Source: JAENVT01 sp963720775
GTDB lineage: Bacteria > Actinomycetota > Acidimicrobiia > Acidimicrobiales > Ilumatobacteraceae
Direction of reading: 5' to 3'
Assembly (NCBI GenBank): GCA_963720775.1
Contig: CAVRGR010000007.1
Coordinates: 948,829 to 1,012,828, forward strand
Length of the DNA stretch: 64,000 bases
A program made the position numbers and the translations under genes. Below, piece by piece: positions 25,299-34,166 of the stretch. Position 1 is the stretch's first letter. Every line of letters begins with the position of its first letter. The notes under the pieces were generated by a model that saw only the letters and a program-made list of their open reading frames with translations, had not been told where the DNA came from and ran no database searches.

Positions 25299-26311
25299 AC
25301 GTCACCGAGTCGACCATCGTCCTCGGCATCGAAACCAGCTGCGACGAGACCGCAGCGGCCTTGGTGATGGGTGGTCACGACGTGTTGTCGAGCGTGGTGT
25401 CGACCCAGGTCGACCTGCATGCTCAGTACGGCGGGGTCGTACCCGAGATCGCCAGCCGGGCCCACCTCGACCTGCTCAATCCGGTTGTTGCCAGGTCGAT
25501 CGTCGAAGCCGGCATCGAACCCGAGCGAATCGATGCGGTTGCCTGCACGGTCGGACCCGGGCTGGTCGGTGCATTGCTCGTTGGGGTTTCCGCAGCAAAG
25601 GCGCTGGCTCTCACCTGGAACGTCCCCTTCGTCGGGGTCAACCACATGGAGGCGCACCTCTACGCCGCCTTTCTCGAGGACGGCTCGCTGGACATGCCAC
25701 TGGTGGTGCTGCTGGTATCGGGCGGCCACACCCTGCTGATCGAGATGCGCGGCCACGGCAGGTACCGGCTGCTGGGCCAGACGATCGACGATGCCGCCGG
25801 TGAAGCCTTCGACAAAGTTGCCCGCTTCCTCGACCTCGGCTATCCCGGTGGCCCGGCAATCGACCAAGAGGCGGTCCGCGGTGACGCGACGGCGATTGCA
25901 TTTCCGCGGGCGATGCTCAACGACGGTCTCGACTTCAGCTTCAGCGGATTGAAGACCTCGGTTGTCAACTACGTCCGCAAGCACCCCGATGTTTCCGCCG
26001 CAGACGTAGCAGCGTCGTTCCAGGCTGCAGTGGTCGATGTGCTCGTCGCCAAGAGTCGGCGCGCCGCGGCGTCGGTCGGCGCTCGCGGTCTGGTTCTCGG
26101 CGGCGGAGTGGCCGCCAATTCCCTGCTGCGCGAGCGATTCGCTGCTGCCGGCGATGCCGATTCCATTCCCGTCTTCCTCCCCAGTCGAGCGAACTGCACC
26201 GACAACGCGGCGATGATCGCTGCCGCCGGATGGCATCGCCTGGGCCGCGATGGTCCCACCCCGCTCGACATCGGTGCGCTTCCCAACCTGCGTCTCAGCT
26301 TCGAGGAGTAA
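25295..26311 (+). CDS. tsaD: tRNA t6A37 threonylcarbamoyltransferase
   Basis: A 338-residue TsaD/Kae1 protein. It starts MNVTESTIVLGIETSCDETA. Metal ligands H117 and H121 are in VNHMEAHLYA, followed by LLVSGGHTLLIEM, IDDAAGEAFDKVARFLDLGY and CTDNAAMIAAAGW. It transfers the threonylcarbamoyl group to A37 of ANN-decoding tRNAs. ATGA overlap with rimI. Confidence 0.96.
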   Translation: MNVTESTIVLGIETSCDETAAALVMGGHDVLSSVVSTQVDLHAQYGGVVPEIASRAHLDLLNPVVARSIVEAGIEPERIDAVACTVGPGLVGALLVGVSAAKALALTWNVPFVGVNHMEAHLYAAFLEDGSLDMPLVVLLVSGGHTLLIEMRGHGRYRLLGQTIDDAAGEAFDKVARFLDLGYPGGPAIDQEAVRGDATAIAFPRAMLNDGLDFSFSGLKTSVVNYVRKHPDVSAADVAASFQAAVVDVLVAKSRRAAASVGARGLVLGGGVAANSLLRERFAAAGDADSIPVFLPSRANCTDNAAMIAAAGWHRLGRDGPTPLDIGALPNLRLSFEE

Positions 26312-26329
26312 CCCGGGGAGAGCGGCTCG

Positions 26330-26335
26330 TAGCCT
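26330..26335 (+). promoter_or_regulatory. Leaderless -10 hexamer for dus (TAGCCT)
   Basis: TAGCCT ends 7 nt before the GTG at 26343 and no ribosome site is present. This decides the GTG start of the dihydrouridine synthase gene. Confidence 0.45.
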
Positions 26336-26342
26336 TGACCAG

Positions 26343-27464
26343 GTGAGGATCGGCACGTTCACCCCTGTTGCGCCCGTGGTGCTGGCGCCGATGGCCGGGG
26401 TCACCAACGCGCCGTTCCGCTCGGTCTGCCGCGAGTTCGCGCCCGGCCTGCTCTACGTCAACGAGATGGTGATGGCCGCGGCGGTCGTGCACGGCAACTC
26501 CAAGACGGAGCGGATGATGACCTTCGGTGCCGACGAGCAACCACGCAGCTTGCAGATCTACGGCAGCGATCCGGCGATGCTCGGAGAAGCGATCCGCATG
26601 CTGTGCGACGCCGACCGCGTCGACCACATCGACATCAACTTCGGCTGCCCGGCGGCCAAGGTCACGCGCAAGGGTGGGGGCGCGGCGGTACCGGCCAAGC
26701 CCAACTTGTTGCGGGCGATCCTGCGCAGTGCTGTCGCTTCGGCGTCGCCGTATGGAGTGCCGGTCACCATCAAGTTCCGCAAGGGCCTGTTCGACACGCT
26801 GCTCACATACATCGAAACTGGACGCATCGCCGTCGAAGAAGGGATCGTGGCGATCGCCCTGCATGCCCGCACGGCCGAACAGCACTACGCCGGCACCGCC
26901 GACTGGAACGCCATCGGCGAGCTGAAAGCCGCAGTGCCCGAGATCCCCGTGCTCGGCAACGGCGACATCTGGGAAGCATCCGACGCGGTGGAGATGATGC
27001 GATTCACAGGCTGCGATGGCGTCGTCGTCGGTCGCGGGTGCCTGGGCCGGCCGTGGTTGTTCCGCGATCTCGTCGAAGCCCTCAACGGGCGCACAGTGCC
27101 CCGTTCACCCGTCCTGGGGGAAGCGTGCGCGGTGATGGCCCACCATGGCCGCCTGCTGGTCGACCATCTCGGTGAAGACCTGGCGATGCGCGACTTCCGC
27201 AAGCACACGTCGTGGTACCTCACCGGCTACCCGGTGGGCGGTGAGGTGCGCCGGAGGTTCGCCAACGTGTCGACGCTCGGCGAGCTGGAAGACTTGATTG
27301 CCGCGCTCGACCCCACCATCACCCTGGTGGAGGGTGGCGAGCGAATCCGCCGTGGCCACACGAATGGTCCTATTCGCGTAGCCCTTCCCGACGGTTATCT
27401 CGATCATCTCGACGACCTCTCCGTGCCCGACGACTCGCACGTGATGGCGTTGAGCGGCGGATGA
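26343..27464 (+). CDS. dus: tRNA-dihydrouridine synthase
   Basis: A 373-residue Dus TIM barrel. It opens with FTPVAPVVLAPMAGVTNAPF, the FMN region. The catalytic Cys lies in HIDINFGCPAAKVTRKGGGAA, and ALHARTAEQHYAGTADW and VLGNGDIWEASDAVEMM follow, with a C-terminal helical tRNA-binding domain. It reduces uridine to dihydrouridine in the D loop. The start is GTG. Ends with ATGA overlap into maf. Confidence 0.92.
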   Translation: MRIGTFTPVAPVVLAPMAGVTNAPFRSVCREFAPGLLYVNEMVMAAAVVHGNSKTERMMTFGADEQPRSLQIYGSDPAMLGEAIRMLCDADRVDHIDINFGCPAAKVTRKGGGAAVPAKPNLLRAILRSAVASASPYGVPVTIKFRKGLFDTLLTYIETGRIAVEEGIVAIALHARTAEQHYAGTADWNAIGELKAAVPEIPVLGNGDIWEASDAVEMMRFTGCDGVVVGRGCLGRPWLFRDLVEALNGRTVPRSPVLGEACAVMAHHGRLLVDHLGEDLAMRDFRKHTSWYLTGYPVGGEVRRRFANVSTLGELEDLIAALDPTITLVEGGERIRRGHTNGPIRVALPDGYLDHLDDLSVPDDSHVMALSGG

Positions 27465-28075
27465 CAACGGTCGTTCTCGCCTCTGGGTCGCCTCGTCGTC
27501 ATGAGCTGCTGACCCAGATCGGGGTTCAGTTCAGCGTGCGCGTACCCGACATCGACGAGTCGCCGGAGCCCGGCGAGTCACCTGCGGTCTATGTGCGTCG
27601 TTTGGCCGTTGCCAAGGCAGCAGCGGTCGCAGCCGAGCCGGATGAGCTCGTGATCGCGGCCGACACGACGGTCGAGCTCAGTGGCGAGATCCTTGGCAAG
27701 CCGCTCGACGGCGACGACGCCGCGTCGATGTTGCGGCTCCTGTCGGCGCGCACGCACCGCGTGCACACCGGGGTGGCGGTACGCCATGGCGACGTCGAAC
27801 TGGCGGAGGTGTGCACGACGCTGGTCACGTTCGTGGAGCTCGACGAAGCGATGGTGCAGTGGTACGTCGCAACCGGTGAACCGATCGACAAGGCCGGGTC
27901 GTATGCGCTCCAGGGTGCTGGGGGTGCACTCGTGCAACTCGTCCGGGGCAGTGTCAGCAACGTGATCGGCCTGCCGCTGCACGTCGTGATCGAACTTGCC
28001 GGTCGCTGTGGCGTGGAGTTGTTGACGGCGGTCACCGCCCGCAGCGAAGCGGTCAGGTCGTCGGCCACGATGTGA
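27461..28075 (+). CDS. maf: Maf-type nucleoside triphosphate pyrophosphatase
   Basis: A 204-residue Maf protein. It starts MTTVVLASGSPRRHELLTQI (SxSPRR motif), then PDIDESPEPGESP, VIAADTTVELSGEILGKPLD and GEPIDKAGSYALQG. It hydrolyses non-canonical or selected canonical nucleoside triphosphates. The last residues run 23 nt over the 3' end of the convergent membrane-protein gene. Confidence 0.93.
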   Translation: MTTVVLASGSPRRHELLTQIGVQFSVRVPDIDESPEPGESPAVYVRRLAVAKAAAVAAEPDELVIAADTTVELSGEILGKPLDGDDAASMLRLLSARTHRVHTGVAVRHGDVELAEVCTTLVTFVELDEAMVQWYVATGEPIDKAGSYALQGAGGALVQLVRGSVSNVIGLPLHVVIELAGRCGVELLTAVTARSEAVRSSATM

Positions 28076-29528
28076 CCGTTTGCCCGTTGCCGTCGATGAT
28101 CTGAGCTGTGAACGGAACGGGCTGGGTGAACGCGTAGGCCGCGAACTCGTCTGCCATCCCCGCATCGACATCGACGAACGCCAGGTCGACCGATGCCAGC
28201 CCGGTGGGATTGACCTCCAGCCTGGCACCGGTCATGGAGCGCGGCACTCTGGCAAGCACGTACGTGCGCCCGTGGTCGACGAGCGTCTCGATGATGGGTC
28301 CAGGGCCCGGCAAACTGAGCCGTGACGCCGAAGGTGTCGAATTGGCCGCGGGTTGACCGATCCACCACACGAACCAGTTCGTGGCGTCGTCGGGAGCGGT
28401 CGAGACCTGCACGATCCACGGCCCGTCCAGCCATCCGGAGGCCACCGTGTGCTGTTCGCCGGTCAACACCGAGACCTCGGGCTGGTCTGGTCGTACTTGC
28501 TGCTCGACGTCCTCGGTGGCGCCCGGTCGCACCGTCTGGGCGATGTCTGCAAGCTGCTGTCGAGGGAGGTTGCCGCGCATCGTGATCAGCCGGTCCCCGT
28601 CCTGCCATTGGAGGATCGTCAGCTCGGGCTCGACTGCGGACATGCCGATGATCCCGGGCACGTCGCCGACAGCGATCGGTGCGATATCGGTCATGGCGAA
28701 CCGCACCGCCATATCGCGATTCGACCGCGGGAAGCCGGCGACGGTGATCGTGAAGCTCTGCGCCAGAGTGGCCGGCACGCCGGTCGTGTAGCCCACCCAG
28801 GCGACCGGCAGGCCGTACAGCGCCGTCGATGGATCGGTGAAGAGCAGTGGTTTGTGATCGGTGACGAAGAACGGGTCGTGGAACTGGATCGCAGAGTCGC
28901 TGACGTACGCCGATTCGACGAGGCGCAGCAACTGCCGATCGGCCCACCCGAACGAGGTGATCTCGAGACCGTCGCCGTCCTTGGTGAACGACAGCCGCGC
29001 CTGGCCCGACGCCGGGTCGTGCTCGACGACGACGTTCGTGCCGTCGGCAACCGTTCGGTATGCGTTGCGTCCGGTCGAGTGATGCGTGCCGCGCGACACG
29101 ATGAACCAGGATCCGCTGTTCGCGGTTGCCCCGTCGGTCGCCCACAGTTGGGCAGTGGTGCTGTCGGTGAAATCGGCAGTGTTGCCTCCCATGCCGAGCG
29201 TTTCGGCAAAGTGCATGGTGAAGCCTGTCGGCAGCGGGTCGGCCACGTAGTACTGCGGGCTGATGATGCTGGCCGTTGGTGTCGAACTGACGGTGGTCGT
29301 GGGGCTGAACGTTGTCGTCGGTGGCGATGCCTTCGGTGCTCTCGAGGAGATCGCCGAACTGATCACGCCATAGCCGATCACAGCGAGCAACGTTGCGGCA
29401 GCGGCGGGACCGATCCATCGCCGGCGGACCTCGGGCGCACGGGTGCGCGGTGCCGGGTGAGCCGAGAACCCGTCGTCGTCATCATCATCGATGATCTCGA
29501 TGATCTCGATCGCTGGATTCGTCTTCAC
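28053..29528 (-). CDS. Membrane-anchored protein of unknown function, array copy 1 (last)
   Basis: 491 residues. Like its three neighbours it has a short cytoplasmic N terminus with an acidic EIIEIIDDDDDDGF motif, a single transmembrane helix (~42-62, WIGPAAAATLLAVIGYGV), a Thr/Ser/Pro linker and a ~400-residue outer domain. The outer part shows FGWADRQLLRLVESA, a GDRLITMRGNLPRQQLADIA stretch, and a C-terminal GRTYVLARVPRS ... WPTT. It is the most diverged copy: the WAGM block is missing. The GTG start overlaps the stop of copy 2 (GTGA); an ATG 12 nt earlier is an alternative. No family name recognised. Confidence 0.75.
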   Translation of the reverse strand: MKTNPAIEIIEIIDDDDDDGFSAHPAPRTRAPEVRRRWIGPAAAATLLAVIGYGVISSAISSRAPKASPPTTTFSPTTTVSSTPTASIISPQYYVADPLPTGFTMHFAETLGMGGNTADFTDSTTAQLWATDGATANSGSWFIVSRGTHHSTGRNAYRTVADGTNVVVEHDPASGQARLSFTKDGDGLEITSFGWADRQLLRLVESAYVSDSAIQFHDPFFVTDHKPLLFTDPSTALYGLPVAWVGYTTGVPATLAQSFTITVAGFPRSNRDMAVRFAMTDIAPIAVGDVPGIIGMSAVEPELTILQWQDGDRLITMRGNLPRQQLADIAQTVRPGATEDVEQQVRPDQPEVSVLTGEQHTVASGWLDGPWIVQVSTAPDDATNWFVWWIGQPAANSTPSASRLSLPGPGPIIETLVDHGRTYVLARVPRSMTGARLEVNPTGLASVDLAFVDVDAGMADEFAAYAFTQPVPFTAQIIDGNGQTVTSWPTT

Positions 29529-31006
29529 GGTGCGGGCCACGTTGCAAGGACCGTTCCATCGGCCGCGACAACCTCGACCGTGTACCGACCGGTCTCGCCG
29601 AAGGCGTAGGCGGCGAACGTTCGATCCAGGGTCGGATCAGTGTCTTGGAACGGCACGACCACCGGGTCGAGGCCCTGGTGCAGCACATGGAGCTCGGCAG
29701 CGGGTGCCACCGCGCGGGGCAGATCGACCAGCACATACGTGCGCTGATCATCGACCGCCGTGTTGATCTGCACCGTGTCGAGCGGTGTCGTCGAACCGAT
29801 CCGCGTTGCCCACGACCAGAGGATCTGCGGTCGATCGCCGAGCTTCATCGCTGCACTGATCGTCCATGGCTCCGAGTCGACGTCGGTGCCGGACGCGACT
29901 GGGGTCGCCCGGGTCACCACGTTCGGCGTGTTGCTCGTGGTCTTTCGCTTGGCCTGGAACTGCATGCCCGCCCACTCGGGCGCGGCCACCTCGTGGACGG
30001 TGCGGGCGATGCCGATCAGTTCGGACACCGGCAGCGCTGCGCCAACAGTGACGATGTAATCGCCGGCCACCCACGTGGCGATGCTGTAGCTGCCTTCGCC
30101 GATCACGGTGCCGGCAACGCCCGAGTGGCCATCGACGGTGAACGGCGTGTTGCGATCGAGCAGGAAGCGCAAGGCGATCTGCCTGTCGGTGCCGTCTCCT
30201 TCCGGGCGCTCGGGCGCGGGCTGAGCGACCGTGATGACGACAGCGTCGTTGAAGTCCGAGGGCGATCCGTAGGTGACCTGTTCGACGGGAAGGCCGCGAA
30301 TCGCGAGCCAGGGCTGGACGGAGCTGACCAACTGATGGTCAGCCGTGAACCAGCTGTCGGTGAACGCGATTCCCTGGGAATCCGCCTGCACGGAGGCGAC
30401 CAACCGGAGCAGGTCGCCGTCGCTCCACCCGAACGAGGCGATCGTCACGGCGACGTGGCTGCTGGTGGTGAACTGGGTTAGAGCGTGTCCCCCTGTCGTG
30501 TGCGACATGGCAATCGAGAGATCGCCCGCTTGCAACCGGTACGAGTCGGCCGCGTAGACCGTCGACGCCCCCGGCGAGGTCTCGATCGAGAACCACGAAC
30601 CAGTTGTCGCCGAGGCATCGGCAGTTGCCCACAACTCGTAGTCGACCAACCCGAAGTCGTTGCCGAACTGTCCGCTCTCGGCGGACTGCACGCTGAGCGC
30701 CCTCGGCGGGTCTGCCGCATAGAAGGGAATCGCCGGCGGTGGCGGGCCGGTCGTCGATGGTGCCGGAACGGGCACGGTCGTAAGCGCAGCGATGCTTGTG
30801 GTGCCGAACGGCGCGGTCTTCGGCGAGTCGCCGGTGGAGGTCGCCACGCCGAACCCGATCAGGCCGACGAGTGCCGCGGCAGCGACAGGCCCGACCCACC
30901 GCCGACCGCCCGCGTCATGAATTGCTCCATCGACTGACCGGCTACCGAACGCATCGGTTTCGTCGTCGATGATCTCGATGATCTCGGGCACGGCGTCGGT
31001 GCTCAC
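29525..31006 (-). CDS. Membrane-anchored protein of unknown function, array copy 2
   Basis: 493 residues, same plan as the flanking genes: PEIIEIIDDETDAFGSR at the N terminus, TM helix ~38-58 (RRWVGPVAAAALVGLIGFGV), Pro/Thr linker, then an outer domain. Blocks shared with copies 3 and 4: FYAADPP, LWATADASATTGSWFS, FGWSDGDLLRLVAS, LRFLLDRNTPFTVDGHSGV, IGIARTVHEV and WAGMQFQ. The C-terminal ~90 residues (RTYVLVDLPRAV ... PFQDTDPTLDRTFAAYAF) look like a beta-sandwich. GTG start overlapping the stop of copy 3. No enzyme motif seen. Confidence 0.77.
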   Translation of the reverse strand: MSTDAVPEIIEIIDDETDAFGSRSVDGAIHDAGGRRWVGPVAAAALVGLIGFGVATSTGDSPKTAPFGTTSIAALTTVPVPAPSTTGPPPPAIPFYAADPPRALSVQSAESGQFGNDFGLVDYELWATADASATTGSWFSIETSPGASTVYAADSYRLQAGDLSIAMSHTTGGHALTQFTTSSHVAVTIASFGWSDGDLLRLVASVQADSQGIAFTDSWFTADHQLVSSVQPWLAIRGLPVEQVTYGSPSDFNDAVVITVAQPAPERPEGDGTDRQIALRFLLDRNTPFTVDGHSGVAGTVIGEGSYSIATWVAGDYIVTVGAALPVSELIGIARTVHEVAAPEWAGMQFQAKRKTTSNTPNVVTRATPVASGTDVDSEPWTISAAMKLGDRPQILWSWATRIGSTTPLDTVQINTAVDDQRTYVLVDLPRAVAPAAELHVLHQGLDPVVVPFQDTDPTLDRTFAAYAFGETGRYTVEVVAADGTVLATWPAP

Positions 31007-32475
31007 GGCGTCGGCCACAGAGCTCGGACGTTGCCGTCGGGTCCGAGGATCTTGACGCTGTACTGCCCGGGTTCGCTGAATGCATAGCCGGCGAAGGTGC
31101 GATCGGCAGTTGGATCGACGTCGACGAACGGCATCGTCACGTCGCCGCCGGCTCTGCTGACCACGAGCGAGCCAGACGTTGCGATCGAGCGGGGAAGGTC
31201 GGCGAGCACGTACGTCCGACCGCTGTCCACCACCGTATGAATCTGAGGAGTGCCATTCGGGGTCGAGGTCAACCCATTGGTGCTCCACGACCAACTGATC
31301 TGCCTCTGTCCCCCCGCCGTGGCGGTGGCAACCGAGATGCGCCACGGTACTGAGTCGGCACCCGTACCCGACGAGATCTGTTGCGTCGGGCTCTTCTCGA
31401 ATCGCGAGTTGCTCACCTGGTTCCTGTCGGCCTGGAACTTCATTCCCGCCCACTCGCTCGGCGACACCTCGTGGACGGTGCGGGCAATCGTGATCAACTG
31501 CGATACAGGCATCGTCGCGCTCACGGTGAAGACACGGTTGCCCACGATCCACGAGGCGAGGGCGCGGCCGCTTTCACCGACCACCGCACCAGCGGTCGCC
31601 GCATGCCCGTCGACGGTGAAGGGAGTGTTGCGGTCGAGCAGGAACCGGAGGGCCACCTGGCGCACTTCGGCCGCTCCCCCTTCGTAGGGCCTCAGCCTCT
31701 GACCGACGGTGATGACGACGCTGTTGGCGGGGTCGGCAGAAGACACGTACGCGACCTGTTCGGCCGGGACGCTTTGCACTGCGAGCCACGGCTGCACCGT
31801 GCTGATCAGCTTGTGTGCCGGCTTGAACCATGCATCGGTGAAGGAGATGCTGCGTTCGTCGGCCTGAATCGAAGTGGCCAGCCGAACGAGGTCATCGTCG
31901 CTCCACCCGAACGAGGTGATCGTGACACCGACCTGGTCCTCGGAGAACTGGGCGACCGATTGACCACCGTTGACGTGCGAGATGGTGATCGACAACCGCC
32001 CCGCCTGGATCAAGTAGGCCTCGGGTGCCGGTAGCGATGCTCCTCGGTAGGTCGCCACCGAGAACCATGTCCCCGATGTGGCCGACGAGTCGGGTGTCGC
32101 CCACAACTCGTAGCCATACCCGTAGAACGGGGCGTGGTCGAGCGCGTGGAGGTTGGCGTACTGCACCGTGAACTGCCGCGGCGGGTCGGCTGCGAAGTAG
32201 GCAACTTCCTCCGCGACGACATCGGTCGGCGTGGTCGTTGGGGTGGTGGTGGTCGCCACCGTGGTGCTGGTGACGGACGTGGCCTTCGGGGTGGCACTCG
32301 ACGGTGCCGAAGTGGCCACTCCGAAACCGACCAGGCCGAGCAGCGCGGCGGCAGCGACCGGCCCGATCCAACGTGGGCCGCCATCGTCGACGGCACCGAT
32401 GTCGTGCCGATCCGCGAACGCGGTGGTGTCGTCATCGATGATCTCGATGATGTCGAGCGATTGTTCCGTCTTCAC
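31003..32475 (-). CDS. Membrane-anchored protein of unknown function, array copy 3
   Basis: 490 residues, closest to copy 2. N terminus LDIIEIIDDDTTAFADR, TM ~36-56 (RWIGPVAAAALLGLVGFGV), a Thr/Pro-rich linker, then the outer domain with YFAADPPRQFTVQYA, ELWATPDSSATSGTWFSV, FGWSDDDLVRLATSI, FTVDGHAATAGAVVGESG and ITIARTVHEVSPSEWAGM. The pattern VDGH-A-G ... W..G..VFTV ... QLI.IA resembles lipoprotein-localisation or DUF4367-type repeats; this is a visual impression only. GTG start inside the stop of copy 4. Confidence 0.77.
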   Translation of the reverse strand: MKTEQSLDIIEIIDDDTTAFADRHDIGAVDDGGPRWIGPVAAAALLGLVGFGVATSAPSSATPKATSVTSTTVATTTTPTTTPTDVVAEEVAYFAADPPRQFTVQYANLHALDHAPFYGYGYELWATPDSSATSGTWFSVATYRGASLPAPEAYLIQAGRLSITISHVNGGQSVAQFSEDQVGVTITSFGWSDDDLVRLATSIQADERSISFTDAWFKPAHKLISTVQPWLAVQSVPAEQVAYVSSADPANSVVITVGQRLRPYEGGAAEVRQVALRFLLDRNTPFTVDGHAATAGAVVGESGRALASWIVGNRVFTVSATMPVSQLITIARTVHEVSPSEWAGMKFQADRNQVSNSRFEKSPTQQISSGTGADSVPWRISVATATAGGQRQISWSWSTNGLTSTPNGTPQIHTVVDSGRTYVLADLPRSIATSGSLVVSRAGGDVTMPFVDVDPTADRTFAGYAFSEPGQYSVKILGPDGNVRALWPTP

Positions 32476-33989
32476 GATGTTGGCCAAGTGGCAAGCACGT
32501 TGCCGTCGGCGTCGACGATCTGAGCGGTGTATGGCCCCGTCTCGGTGAACGCGTACGCGGCGAAGGTTCGGTCGAGCGTTGGGTCGGTGTCCTGGAACGG
32601 AACCGCCACCGTGTCGAGTCCGCCTCGGCTCACGTGAAGTTCTGCCGTGGCGGCGACGGCGCGCGGCAGATCGGCGAGCACGTACGTGCGATCGTTGCCG
32701 ACGAAGGTGTTGATCTGCGCGGTGTCGGTGGGGGTCGTGACGTCGTTGGTTCCGTTCAATCCCCAAACCCACTCGATCTGCCTCTCGTTGCCCGATGCGG
32801 CCAGTGACACTCGAATCGTCCACTGCGCACCCTCGGCGTCGGTGCCGGACGAGATCGCTACCGGCTGCGGCTCGGTGATGCTCTGGTTGCTGGCGTCGTC
32901 CTCGGTTTGGTTGTGCACGACCTGGAACCTCATGCCCGCCCACTCGGCAGACGAGACCTGGTGCACAGTGCGGGCAATCGTGATGAGTTGCGGCACCGGG
33001 ACATTTCCCGTGACGGTGACCGTGTGGTCGCCGGCGGTCCACGCGGCGAGGCTGTAGCCGCTCTCGCCGACCCACGTTCCCGCCACTGCCGAGTGCCCGT
33101 CGACCTCGAACGGAGTGGCGTGGTCGAGGAGGAACGAGAGCGCGGTCTGTCGATCGATGCTGGGGCCTCCGTCGCGAATCGAATCGAGAGGCGACACGTT
33201 GATCCCGACGCCTCCGACGGGATCGGCGGCCGAGGCGTAGTAGACCTGTTCCACAGACGAGCCCTCGACGACGAGCCAGGGGTCGACGGTGCTGATCAGT
33301 TCGTACCCGGCGATCAGCGATGCATCGGTGAACGATGGCTCGACGGATCCAATGTCGACGGACTCGACGAGCCGTAGGAGATCCTCGTCACTCCATCCGA
33401 ACGCCGTGAACACCACGGAACTGGACCGGTCGTTCGAGAACTGGATGCTCGTCTGGCCGGACGGCGTGTGGGAGATGGCGAACGTCCCCTGGTCGGAGTG
33501 CAATCGGTACGCGTTCTGGGCGTAGATGGTCGACTCGCCTCGGAGGTTGACCATCGAGAACCACGACCCCGACGTGGCCGTGGCGCCGGGCTTGGCCCAC
33601 AGCTGGAAGTCGAGGCGGCTGGAGCGAGCGTCCTGGATGATCTCGGCAAATCGCACCTTGTACTGCCGTGGTGGATTGGCGGCGTAGTACGGAACGGGCG
33701 GCTGCGGCGTGGCAATGGTGGTCGGTGGCGGCACTGTGGTCCGGGTGACCACCGTGGTGGTACCCGGCGCCGGAGCTGCCTTCGGCAGGCCTCCCGACGA
33801 TGCCGAGGTGGCAATCCCATAGCCGATGACTGCCACGAGTGCCAGCGCGGCGACCGGCCCGATCCAGCCCGGGCCGCCGCTGTCGGGCTTGGTGTGGCCG
33901 GGGGCGCGACTACCGAAGGCATCCGTGTCGTCGTCGAGGATCTCGATGATCTCCGACGACGCGTCGCCCTGCAGGCCTGCGGCCCTCAC
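32472..33989 (-). CDS. Membrane-anchored protein of unknown function, array copy 4 (first)
   Basis: 505 residues; first gene of the four-gene operon, divergent from groES. It has SEIIEILDDDTDAFGSR near the N terminus, TM ~53-73 (WIGPVAALALVAVIGYGI), a Pro/Thr linker and the outer domain (YYAANPPRQYKVRFAEI, FGWSDEDLLRLVES, FEVDGHSAVAGTWVGESG, ITIARTVHQVSSAEWAGM). The start is uncertain: GTG at 33989, with GATACT 6 nt upstream, was chosen; GTG at 34007 would add six residues. Its promoter region also holds a CIRCE-like element. Confidence 0.75.
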   Translation of the reverse strand: MRAAGLQGDASSEIIEILDDDTDAFGSRAPGHTKPDSGGPGWIGPVAALALVAVIGYGIATSASSGGLPKAAPAPGTTTVVTRTTVPPPTTIATPQPPVPYYAANPPRQYKVRFAEIIQDARSSRLDFQLWAKPGATATSGSWFSMVNLRGESTIYAQNAYRLHSDQGTFAISHTPSGQTSIQFSNDRSSSVVFTAFGWSDEDLLRLVESVDIGSVEPSFTDASLIAGYELISTVDPWLVVEGSSVEQVYYASAADPVGGVGINVSPLDSIRDGGPSIDRQTALSFLLDHATPFEVDGHSAVAGTWVGESGYSLAAWTAGDHTVTVTGNVPVPQLITIARTVHQVSSAEWAGMRFQVVHNQTEDDASNQSITEPQPVAISSGTDAEGAQWTIRVSLAASGNERQIEWVWGLNGTNDVTTPTDTAQINTFVGNDRTYVLADLPRAVAATAELHVSRGGLDTVAVPFQDTDPTLDRTFAAYAFTETGPYTAQIVDADGNVLATWPTS

Positions 33990-34032
33990 CCCGCGAGTAT
34001 CGCGCACTGGCGCGAATCCTGCCCGGCGGCGG

Positions 34033-34059
34033 TTAGCACTCTCGCCTCCCGGTTGCTAA
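34033..34059. promoter_or_regulatory. CIRCE-like element 1 (imperfect)
   Basis: TTAGCACTC, 9-nt spacer, GGTTGCTAA. The left arm is the exact CIRCE consensus and the right arm differs at two positions. It lies 44 bp from the start of the divergent membrane-protein operon and 107 bp from groES. HrcA is the expected repressor. Confidence 0.75.
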
Positions 34060-34081
34060 CGGTGCCGCCCGGCGCCTAGGA

Positions 34082-34108
34082 TTGGCACTCGCGGTAGCCG
34101 AGTGCTAA
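34082..34108. promoter_or_regulatory. CIRCE element 2 (one mismatch)
   Basis: TTGGCACTC, 9-nt spacer, GAGTGCTAA. Only one base differs from consensus TTAGCACTC-N9-GAGTGCTAA. It lies 58 bp upstream of groES, and TTGGCA within it could act as the -35 box. HrcA repression of groESL is expected from established knowledge of this element. Confidence 0.88.
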
Positions 34109-34166
34109 CTCCAAACCGTAATCCTCACCCGTACCCGAGTGCCACTGCCAACGGAGGCCCGCACCC

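Noticed and set aside
28353..29609. 418-codon + strand frame antisense to array copy 1
   Set aside because: Arg/Gly-rich shadow; the complement has consistent paralogous proteins.
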